The notes under the pieces are model-generated. The model saw nothing but the letters and a program-made list of their open reading frames with translations, made no database searches and had not been told where the DNA came from. 5,919 nt of DNA, from positions 188 through 6,106 of the forward strand of contig DUFL01000053.1 in the NCBI GenBank assembly GCA_013331965.1, given 5' to 3'. The translations under genes and the position numbers were made by a program. Positions within the stretch are counted from its first letter, which is position 1. Every line of letters starts with the position of its first letter. This DNA comes from Candidatus Woesearchaeota archaeon. Lineage in GTDB: Archaea > Nanobdellota > Nanobdellia > Woesearchaeales > UBA10107. This document shows positions 1 to 4,896 of the stretch, piece after piece.

Positions 1-348
1 AGCGTTACTTCTGATTATGTGCTGTTAAATTTCTTGAGGTCTGATGTTTATGACGATAAAATATCCAAAGAATCAATAAAGATGAGCGACTACATAGTTT
101 TGGCTGCTTACGAAGAATCAGATAGGAATTATCCCTTCATTAAGAGACAGCTTGATTCATATTTCGGCAGTTTTAACGGATGCTACGAAATGAGTGTTCT
201 GAAAGACGGAAAGTCTGCGTTTTACATTACAAGCAGCCTTTCAGGATCATGTTCATCAGACTATCTGTCTTCTTCTCCTGCCTCAGTGAAAATACCGTCA
301 AAAAACAGCGAATTAGTTGAAGTAAAGTTATGGGCTGATATAAAATGA
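1..348 (+). CDS. 3' part of a probable secreted/membrane-anchored protein (function unknown)
   Basis: The reading frame is open from the first base and ends at a TGA at 346-348, so this is the C-terminal 115 residues of a gene that starts outside the window; the GTG at 19 is an internal codon. I do not recognise the family with certainty. The visible part starts with a leucine-rich stretch (LLNFLRS), is followed by an acidic/polar region and ends in a serine-rich tail with two cysteines in the second half, and no hydrophobic segment is seen. That composition suits an extracytoplasmic domain whose membrane anchor would be upstream; this is inference. Its stop overlaps the start of the M23 peptidase gene in an ATGA arrangement, which indicates one operon with translational coupling and suggests that both products act at the cell surface. 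Confidence 0.7.
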   Translation, partial: SVTSDYVLLNFLRSDVYDDKISKESIKMSDYIVLAAYEESDRNYPFIKRQLDSYFGSFNGCYEMSVLKDGKSAFYITSSLSGSCSSDYLSSSPASVKIPSKNSELVEVKLWADIK

Positions 349-2501
349 TACACAGCAAAAAAGCTCAGTTTTTTGTAGGGTTTGTTGTAATCATGACTTT
401 CCTTGCGCTGCTTTATGCCTTGATTGTTCTTTCTTCCAAATACAAAGTAGATGATGCATACGGCACTACAAGGATTATCGGGGAAAAACAGGCAGCATTG
501 TTTAATTTATACCAAAGAGGGGAAAATGCAAGATTTTATGCTGAAAAAGCATCTGAGGTTGCGGCGATAAATGCAATCGGCAATCTTTCAAGGGAAAAAA
601 TAGGTTGTGACGTCTATCTGGGGTATTCCGTGTGGTCAACCAAGGATAAGCAATGTACACCGAACTCAAAAACTGCCTCTGAGAAATTCAGGCAGGAATT
701 TTTAAATAAATTAAATGAATTGTTTGCAAAATACAGTGATGCAAAACTTTCATCAGATAATTACGAGTTGGTTGTTTCCAGGAACCTGACAATTATCGGA
801 AGATCAAAGTCAGAAACGAGGATATCTCCGAAAGTATCATCTGCAGGAAAATTAATTCAGAATATTCCTTCTTCAACCATATGGCCGGCATCGGGAGAGA
901 TACGCTCATGCTACGGATGGAGAGATCTGAAAATTGTAAATAGAGAGAATGACTGGCATGATGGAGTAGACGTTGCACTTAAAGAGGGAACAGATGTAAA
1001 ATCGGTTGCAGACGGAACCGTCGTCAAGATGTGCGATTTATGGAAAGATAACTGTGCATGCAGTACTGCAAACAACAATGCCTGCAAGTTAAGCTGCAAT
1101 TCTGTCTGCGGTCCAGGTTTCAGCGGCTATGGTAATTTTATAATCATAAAGCATTCAGACGGATTCTATTCAAGATACAATCATTTATCGCAGGTTCTTG
1201 TTAAACAGGGAGATTCTGTTTCACAGGGAACATTGATTGCAAAATCAGGAAACACAGGATTATCCGAAGGCCCTCATCTTCATTTTGATGTCTATCTGTC
1301 AAGCGATTTTTCCTCAGATATCGGAAAAGGAAGCTATGAAAGAAATCCTGTCTGTTATCTTCCCAAAATGCCCCTCAGTAATTTCAAGGGAGACAGTTGC
1401 AATGACGGAGATGGCATTGGCGGATGCGGAGATTCCCCTAAAAGTCCAGCCTATGCTGATGCAGTCTATTCATTCGACACTAATTTTAATGCTACAATAA
1501 ACTATTCCTTCGATGAATATCAGAAAATCAATGAAAGTATGCAGAGAATTTCTGAAAAAGTTTCGCAGGAGTGCAGATTGGGCGACGGTTATCCTGACTG
1601 CGTAAATAAGATATTGAATGATAAGCAGATTACAGGAGATTTCAAGTTTACCTTCCAATGCGGCCAAAAGGCACCAGACAGCAGATTACTGCTAGTCTGC
1701 GCAGAGTCTAGATATACATTTATGAATCTTAAAGGCCAGAAAGAGCCATTTTTGTATAAAATTGCTTACTTTTTGGGAGATTCTGTCGCGCCAAAACCGG
1801 TTGAAGGACTTGCTGTAGTTGATACCAAAAAACAGGAGAAGAACCTGACATTAAGTTTCGATGCAAATTCAGAGCCAGATATGGAGTTTTACAATATTTA
1901 CTATTCGACGCAGGACTTTACAAATATAAGAGAAGAAAGAACGGGGGAGAACATGATAAAATTCATAAAATCAGTAAAACATACAGGTTCAAGAATAGGA
2001 ACAACCGCCAATGTTTCAGAAGATAATATTCCTTATTATTTTGCAGTGACACCTGTCGATACAAGCGGAAACGAGAATTATGAAGTAAAGACAGGTTTAT
2101 CAGCATCAACCGATGATTTATATCCAGGACTATTGCCAGAAAAAATTAAATTCGATAAAAGACCAGGGGACATACCTATAATAGATATATTAATAACTCC
2201 TCCTGAAACGAATGAAGATGATTCTCTCTTGAATGATTTGGCAGGATATGCCGTCTATTTGAGAGATGCTGGTGATGCAGTATTGTGCAGTATAAATGAC
2301 GTCAGCGCGGTTGTTTCCGATTCAAAGAATAAAAAGATAGTCCAGTTCGATATGTCCTCTTTTCCAAATAAAGGAAGCTTAGAACTTCCGGACTCTCAAA
2401 AAAGCTACTGTCTTGTCGCAATTGCAGTCGATGAAACAGGCAATACTGACTTGAATGACAAAAGATATTCTGAAAATAATGTTATTTTTGTCAAGATTTA
2501 A
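345..2501 (+). CDS. Membrane-anchored M23 (LytM-type) metallopeptidase with FN3-like domains
   Basis: This 718-residue protein should be a zinc endopeptidase acting outside the cell. Residues 8-31 are one hydrophobic segment after a short basic start (KKAQFF), so it is probably anchored N-in/C-out. Residues about 35-165 are a helical region of unknown function. The M23 core spans about 180-330. Against LytM, H205 and D209 (HxxxD) and H313 match the zinc ligands, and H280 (YNHLS) and H311 (HLHF) match the catalytic histidines. A loop at 230-255 carries six cysteines, an insertion that M23 domains usually lack. A region with further cysteines follows (about 370-480), then two fibronectin-III-like beta domains (about 482-590 and 600-718). 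Several N-x-S/T sequons (such as NLT, NAT, NES and NVS) could be glycosylated. No strong ribosome binding site precedes the ATG, which overlaps the upstream stop codon, so coupled translation is likely. M23 enzymes cleave murein cross-links or stem peptides; most archaea have no murein, so the substrate is unknown. Confidence 0.9.
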   Translation: MIHSKKAQFFVGFVVIMTFLALLYALIVLSSKYKVDDAYGTTRIIGEKQAALFNLYQRGENARFYAEKASEVAAINAIGNLSREKIGCDVYLGYSVWSTKDKQCTPNSKTASEKFRQEFLNKLNELFAKYSDAKLSSDNYELVVSRNLTIIGRSKSETRISPKVSSAGKLIQNIPSSTIWPASGEIRSCYGWRDLKIVNRENDWHDGVDVALKEGTDVKSVADGTVVKMCDLWKDNCACSTANNNACKLSCNSVCGPGFSGYGNFIIIKHSDGFYSRYNHLSQVLVKQGDSVSQGTLIAKSGNTGLSEGPHLHFDVYLSSDFSSDIGKGSYERNPVCYLPKMPLSNFKGDSCNDGDGIGGCGDSPKSPAYADAVYSFDTNFNATINYSFDEYQKINESMQRISEKVSQECRLGDGYPDCVNKILNDKQITGDFKFTFQCGQKAPDSRLLLVCAESRYTFMNLKGQKEPFLYKIAYFLGDSVAPKPVEGLAVVDTKKQEKNLTLSFDANSEPDMEFYNIYYSTQDFTNIREERTGENMIKFIKSVKHTGSRIGTTANVSEDNIPYYFAVTPVDTSGNENYEVKTGLSASTDDLYPGLLPEKIKFDKRPGDIPIIDILITPPETNEDDSLLNDLAGYAVYLRDAGDAVLCSINDVSAVVSDSKNKKIVQFDMSSFPNKGSLELPDSQKSYCLVAIAVDETGNTDLNDKRYSENNVIFVKI

Positions 2502-2542
2502 GGAATTATCGCTGTTTTTCCTGTCGAGCCCCTGCCGGATTA

Positions 2543-2568
2543 TTTTCGTTTTAATAACAAAACGAAAA
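2543..2568 (+). terminator. AT-rich 10-bp hairpin after the peptidase gene, possible terminator
   Basis: TTTTCGTTTT (2543-2552) and AAAACGAAAA (2559-2568) are perfect inverted repeats around the loop AATAAC. They lie 41 nt after the peptidase stop codon, with another T5 run at 2515-2519. Archaeal transcription commonly ends at U-rich tracts, and here the U-rich arm is itself half of the palindrome, so the signal might work on either strand. A protein-binding palindrome is an alternative. The sequence does not decide between these. Confidence 0.35.
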
Positions 2569-2569
2569 G

Positions 2570-2706
2570 TTAATTTAAAGTTAGCACCATTCGGCTTGTA
2601 ATTCTGTTCTATCAGAAATCGTCGGTGTCCCGTATGGAGCACCCCCTCCAACTCTCATTATTCTTTTAGTAATTAAGCTTCGGTACAGGTGCTAACTTTA
2701 ATTAAT
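2570..2706. mobile_element. MITE-like 127-bp element with 14-bp terminal inverted repeats and 5-bp flanking repeat
   Basis: TTAAAGTTAGCACC (2575-2588) is the exact reverse complement of GGTGCTAACTTTAA (2688-2701). Immediately outside the two arms is the same pentamer, TTAAT, at 2570-2574 and 2702-2706, as expected of a target-site duplication. There is no coding capacity inside, so it would be a non-autonomous miniature element. The interior is also self-complementary: TTCTG/CAGAA (2602-2606 with 2613-2617), an imperfect hairpin at 2624-2643 (GGTG paired with CACC at its base), and GCTT..AATT with AATTAAGC (2594-2603 with 2671-2678). AGCACC recurs at 2638-2643. The alternative is a stable noncoding RNA closed by a 14-bp stem. 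The flanking DNA is AT-rich, so a chance TTAAT repeat is possible. Confidence 0.4.
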
Positions 2707-2729
2707 ATTCGCGAAATAGTGATAATTGT

Positions 2730-2739
2730 GTTAATTAAC
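2730..2739. promoter_or_regulatory. Palindrome upstream of the RPA promoter
   Basis: GTTAATTAAC is a perfect 10-bp palindrome about 22 bp upstream of the probable TATA box of the RPA gene, and a second palindrome, TTCGCGAA, lies at 2708-2715. The placement would suit a regulator binding next to the promoter. AT-rich palindromes this short also arise by chance, so it is only a candidate operator. Confidence 0.2.
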
Positions 2740-2761
2740 TTGTAATAATCATAAAACTAAA

Positions 2762-2798
2762 ACTATTTAAATCAGCTTGATAGTGGAATTTTAGGGTG
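2762..2798 (+). promoter_or_regulatory. Archaeal promoter (TATA box) and ribosome binding site of the RPA gene
   Basis: ACTATTTAAAT at 2762-2772 is a good archaeal TATA box in an A-rich upstream context. Transcription would be expected to begin about 25 bp downstream, around 2790, giving a very short leader. GGTG at 2795-2798 lies 4 nt before the ATG and matches the GGTG part of the Shine-Dalgarno consensus GGAGGTGAT, which supports the start chosen at 2803. Confidence 0.55.
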
Positions 2799-2802
2799 TT
2801 AG

Positions 2803-3792
2803 ATGATTAAAGTTCCTTATGAAGACATTGTTGCTAAAATAAGACAGGATGCCGGCATTTCTGAGTCTGAGTTGAATGAAAAAATAGAAGAAAAGATGAG
2901 CCAGCTGTCAGGTTTAGTTTCAAAAGAAGGGGCGGCGCACATAGTTGCAAATGAATTAGGCGTTAAAGTCACTGAGCAGGAAACCGGAAAGGTAGTTGCC
3001 GATAAATTAGTTTCAGGCATGCGTTCTGTCGAATTTATAGGAAAAGTGCAAAAAATATTTGATATCGTCAAATTTGACAAAGGCGCGAGAAAAGGCCAGG
3101 TTAGGTCACTAGTTGCAGGAGATGAAACAGGAACGATAAGAGTTGTTCTTTGGAACGACCAGGCCGAAAAGATTGAGACGCTGAAGGAAGGAGATATATT
3201 AAGGATAGAAAATGCCTATATAAAAGAAAACAACAATCAAAAAGAAATTCATCTAAATGATAAATCAAAATTAGAGATAAATCCTCCGGGGGAAGTTATT
3301 GGAGAGGTCAAAGTGACACCGCCTTCAAGAACAAGAAGAAAAATAGAGGAATTGAAAGAAAACGACAGCGGAGTAGAAATTTTGGGAACCATTGTTCAGA
3401 CATTTGAGCCAAGATATTTTGAAGTTTGTCCAACCTGCAATAAGCGGGCAAGAATCGCAGGAAATTCCGACTATGTGTGCGAAGAGCACGGGAAAGTATC
3501 TCCGAAATATTCATACGTAATGAATTTAATACTTGATGACGGCACCGGAACGATAAGGACTGTCTTTTTCAAGAATCAGGCTGAAAATCTGACAGGAAAA
3601 AAAGAGGAAGAGTTCATAGCTCTTAGAGAAAGCCAGGAAAATACAGAAAAGCTGAAGAATGAGCTGTTGGGCGAGATTGTCAAGGTTGTGGGAAGGGCAG
3701 CTAAAAACACGATGTTTGACAGGCTGGAATTTATTTCTCAGCTTGTATTTCCTCATCCAAATCCGGAAGATGAACTGAAACAAGAGCAGTAA
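2803..3792 (+). CDS. rpa: Single-stranded DNA-binding protein RPA (single-chain euryarchaeal type)
   Basis: This 329-residue protein coats single-stranded DNA during replication, repair and recombination. The N-terminal ~55 residues are a helical module (ISESELNEKIEEKM, then GLVSKEGAAHIVANELGV) as in the large subunit of archaeal RPA. A first OB fold runs over about 70-165 (FIGKVQKIFD, AGDETGTIRVVLWND). A second OB fold (about 190-320) contains a zinc ribbon with C209-x2-C212, C226 and H229 as apparent ligands, then LDDGTGTIRTVFFKN, the OB-strand signature seen again. The C-terminus is short, acidic and charged. I see no frameshift or missing ligand. The next gene starts 2 bp after the stop, so both should be on one transcript. 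RadA, which loads on RPA-coated DNA, is about 1.1 kb downstream. The assignment rests on domain order and motifs and is strong. Confidence 0.93.
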   Translation: MIKVPYEDIVAKIRQDAGISESELNEKIEEKMSQLSGLVSKEGAAHIVANELGVKVTEQETGKVVADKLVSGMRSVEFIGKVQKIFDIVKFDKGARKGQVRSLVAGDETGTIRVVLWNDQAEKIETLKEGDILRIENAYIKENNNQKEIHLNDKSKLEINPPGEVIGEVKVTPPSRTRRKIEELKENDSGVEILGTIVQTFEPRYFEVCPTCNKRARIAGNSDYVCEEHGKVSPKYSYVMNLILDDGTGTIRTVFFKNQAENLTGKKEEEFIALRESQENTEKLKNELLGEIVKVVGRAAKNTMFDRLEFISQLVFPHPNPEDELKQEQ

Positions 3793-3794
3793 AA

Positions 3795-4241
3795 ATGCTT
3801 TTTTACACGCACTTAATATTTGCATTTTTGTCAGGTTTATTTGCTATAAGATACTTCAGCATATCTGACCAAATTCTATTTATTATCTTGGTTTTATTCT
3901 CAGGATTACTTCCAGACATAGACAGCCCGAATTCAAAGTTTGGCAAATACTTTAAGCACTTAATGCCATTCAGGCACAGAGGATTTATACACAGTCTTAT
4001 TGTTCTTCCTGTTATTGCTTTTATATTGTATTATTTTAATTATTCGAGATTTTCACTGCCCATCATTGTAGGTTATATTTCTCATCTTATTGGAGATGCG
4101 ATAACCAAAGAAGGGATTATGCCGTTCTATCCTTTTTCTGGCTTCAGGATAAAAGGATTCATCAGAACCGGAGGATTAATTGAGCAAATATTATTTATTG
4201 CATTAACGGTTGTTTCGGCATATTTCCTACTGTATTCGTGA
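3795..4241 (+). CDS. Membrane-bound metal-dependent hydrolase, YdjM/DUF457 family
   Basis: This is a 148-residue integral membrane protein with the hallmarks of the YdjM/LexA-binding-type (DUF457) hydrolase family. H6 lies in the first hydrophobic helix (THLIFAF). The motif LLPDIDSPNS (38-47) has acidic D41 and D43, HRGFIHS (61-67) follows, and HLIGDAITKEG (97-107) precedes PFYPF (110-114). These His/Asp clusters resemble a metal site near the membrane face, as in PAP2-like or other lipid-linked phosphohydrolases; the true substrate of the family is poorly known. Hydrophobic segments lie at about 5-20, 26-40, 68-82, 88-100 and 128-147. The start is 2 bp after the RPA stop with only a weak ribosome binding site, so it is probably translated by coupling. 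Its relation to RPA is unclear and may be only genome compaction. Confidence 0.85.
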   Translation: MLFYTHLIFAFLSGLFAIRYFSISDQILFIILVLFSGLLPDIDSPNSKFGKYFKHLMPFRHRGFIHSLIVLPVIAFILYYFNYSRFSLPIIVGYISHLIGDAITKEGIMPFYPFSGFRIKGFIRTGGLIEQILFIALTVVSAYFLLYS

Positions 4242-4294
4242 TTATACCATAAAACTGTCATTAAACGTTCTAATGCGTGAATCTTGGCATATGC

Positions 4295-4305
4295 GGGATT
4301 ATCCC
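4295..4305. promoter_or_regulatory. Palindrome GGGATTATCCC upstream of the radA-unit promoter
   Basis: GGGAT-T-ATCCC is a perfect palindrome with a one-base centre, about 32 bp upstream of the best TATA box in this spacer. GCGGGAT at 4293-4299 is also the exact complement of ATCCCGC at 4370-4376, so the two sites share a half-site. Paired related palindromes either side of a promoter suggest a regulator binding site. No regulator is encoded in the window. Confidence 0.3.
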
Positions 4306-4337
4306 TTCATCATTTCCCACTGGACAACCGCGCGTGA

Positions 4338-4347
4338 GATATTTAAA
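4338..4347 (+). promoter_or_regulatory. Probable TATA box of the small-gene/radA unit
   Basis: GATATTTAAA is the best archaeal TATA-like sequence in the 348-bp spacer after the hydrolase gene. It predicts a transcription start near 4368-4372, on the edge of the palindrome CCCGCAATTGCGGG, and a 5' leader of roughly 220 nt. TATATTCTTA at 4360-4369 is a weaker alternative. No other good TATA box is visible closer to the coding start at 4590. Confidence 0.45.
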
Positions 4348-4453
4348 CAAAATCCATTTCTATATTCTTATCCCGCAATTGCGGGCATTATAATCATGCT
4401 TGGATAAGGCCAAAGTCACGGCAATTACGCCATATTTGTGCTGAACCAACCTG

Positions 4454-4468
4454 AAAACTCCAATGAAA
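4454..4468 (+). repeat. 15-bp direct repeat, copy 1
   Basis: AAAACTCCAATGAAA occurs here and again at 4507-4521, 53 bp apart. An inverted partial copy, TTTCATTG, sits between them at 4493-4500. The ACTCC core is complementary to GGAGT at 4578-4582, the ribosome binding site of the next gene. Confidence 0.8.
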
Positions 4469-4506
4469 TAACATCCGGCAAAACCGTATGAATTTCATTG
4501 TCGTTA

Positions 4507-4521
4507 AAAACTCCAATGAAA
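4507..4521 (+). repeat. 15-bp direct repeat, copy 2
   Basis: This is the exact second copy of the repeat at 4454-4468. Its CAATGAAA end (4514-4521) can form an 8-bp hairpin with TTTCATTG (4493-4500), in competition with the first copy. It begins 69 nt before the ribosome binding site it could pair with. Confidence 0.8.
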
Positions 4522-4575
4522 CAAGATGCGAACTCAAGAAATTGAGCGCAGTCATGCAAAGCCTTGATTGTGAGC

Positions 4576-4581
4576 AAGGAG
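4576..4581 (+). promoter_or_regulatory. Ribosome binding site that fixes the start of the 88-aa gene
   Basis: AAGGAG lies 8 nt before the ATG at 4590, near-ideal spacing. The upstream in-frame ATG at 4488 has nothing comparable, so this site decides the start. It overlaps the 3' arm of the hairpin 4562-4579. Confidence 0.8.
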
Positions 4582-4589
4582 TAAGTAAA

Positions 4590-4856
4590 ATGGAAAATAG
4601 ACCAGAAAAAGTATTTTCAACAGGAGCTGTACAAGCTGCTGTTTGGAAAAATGATGCTGTCAAAGACGGCAAAAAAACAGAGTTCAGAACAGTAAATCTT
4701 CAAAGAAGATATACTGACAAAACCGGTGAATGGAAGTCAACTTCTACATTAAGAATAAATGATTTGCCAAAAGCTGCACTGGCTTTGAACAAAGCTTTCG
4801 AATACCTCGTCTTAAAAGGACAGGATTCAGAATTTGCTGAGGAAGTAGCGGTTTAA
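4590..4856 (+). CDS. 88-aa conserved-looking small protein, possibly a ssDNA-binding accessory of RadA
   Basis: I do not recognise a named family. The product is a soluble 88-residue protein without a signal peptide or membrane segment. It has a beta-rich first part (F-STGAVQAAVWKND, TEFRTVNLQRRYTD, GEWKSTSTLRIND) and a C-terminal amphipathic helix (LPKAALALNKAFEYLVLK). The pattern of A-x-x-W, then V-x-L-x-R-x-Y-x-D, then G-x-W-x-x-T and a closing helix recalls small PC4/Whirly-like single-stranded-DNA-binding or bacterial hypothetical proteins with IWEN...SRSYKD...WKDT motifs; this likeness is from memory and unproven. It sits 40 bp before radA on the same strand, which supports a role in recombination. 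The start at 4590 is preferred because of its ribosome binding site; an in-frame extension to 4488 would add 34 residues made partly from the repeat region. Confidence 0.8.
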   Translation: MENRPEKVFSTGAVQAAVWKNDAVKDGKKTEFRTVNLQRRYTDKTGEWKSTSTLRINDLPKAALALNKAFEYLVLKGQDSEFAEEVAV

Positions 4857-4863
4857 ACCCGCT
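4847..4863 (+). terminator. Palindrome across the stop codon, possible intercistronic attenuator
   Basis: GGTTTAAACC (4850-4859) is a perfect palindrome that contains the stop codon of the 88-aa gene. It extends to AGC...GCT with one unpaired C, giving AGCGGTTT and AAACC(C)GCT. A T-rich stretch, CATTTCTTTT, follows at 4864-4873. This looks like a weak terminator or RNA-processing hairpin that could lower radA expression relative to the first gene; no functional evidence is visible. Confidence 0.3.
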
Positions 4864-4885
4864 CATTTCTTTTAAAAATAAAAAC

Positions 4886-4890
4886 GAGGT
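4886..4890 (+). promoter_or_regulatory. Ribosome binding site of radA
   Basis: GAGGT lies 6 nt before the radA ATG at 4897 and supports that start. TTTAAAAATA at 4871-4880 resembles a TATA box but is too close to the start to drive an RNA carrying this site. Confidence 0.7.
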
Positions 4891-4896
4891 ATAAAA

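Larger units (their letters stand above)
4370..4589 (+). promoter_or_regulatory. Structured RNA leader (candidate cis-regulatory RNA or sRNA)
   Basis: No gene is visible here, but local self-complementarity is dense. CCCGCAATTGCGGG (4372-4385) is a perfect palindrome. CAATGAAAT (4461-4469) pairs with ATTTCATTG (4492-4500), and inside it CAT-CGG pairs with CCG-ATG around the loop CAAAA. TGCG(AA)CTCAA pairs with TTGAGCGCA at 4527-4550 around a GAAA tetraloop. CCTTG (4562-4566) pairs with CAAGG (4575-4579), covering most of the ribosome binding site AAGGAG. The last hairpin would block translation of the 88-aa gene when formed. The repeat arm 4493-4500 can pair with either of two copies of CAATGAAA, so alternative folds exist. 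I do not recognise a known riboswitch class. An independent small RNA ending before 4590 is an alternative. Confidence 0.5.

Noticed and set aside
19..348. GTG at 19 as a true start of the first gene
   Set aside because: The frame is open to the window edge and there is no ribosome binding site before it, so the gene is simply truncated by the window.
2379..2651. 90-aa minus-strand reading frame across the peptidase end and spacer
   Set aside because: It overlaps the inverted-repeat element and the coding end of the peptidase, with no promoter or ribosome binding site; explained as a chance frame.
2589..2655. tRNA or tRNA-half (TTCTG..CAGAA arm, TCCCGTATGG, CCCCCTCCA)
   Set aside because: Parts resemble the 3' half of a tRNA, but the TTCRA T-loop, a D-arm and a matching 5' acceptor strand (GGAGGGG) are missing, and the would-be anticodon loop has 6 nt. 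A decayed tRNA-derived element cannot be excluded.
2581..2701. 5S rRNA (length about 120 nt with closed ends)
   Set aside because: Length and terminal stem fit, but the conserved 5S stretches (such as the CCGAAC and GGAAGUUAAG blocks) are absent on both strands.
4210..4407. 65-aa + strand reading frame after the hydrolase
   Set aside because: It starts inside the hydrolase gene, has no ribosome binding site, and runs through the promoter and palindromes; composition does not look like a protein.
4521..4589. Cyclic-di-GMP (GEMM-I) riboswitch
   Set aside because: A GAAA-capped hairpin followed by GCAAAGCC recalls GEMM-I, but the second helical arm and the expected joining sequences are not there.
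4385..4589. Box C/D guide RNA
   Set aside because: CTGA occurs twice (4441-4444 and 4451-4454), but no TGATGA box C or C' is present at suitable spacing.
4488..4589. 34-residue N-terminal extension of the 88-aa protein
   Set aside because: The frame is open, but the ATG at 4488 has no ribosome binding site, lies inside the hairpin/repeat region, and the ATG at 4590 has AAGGAG at ideal spacing.
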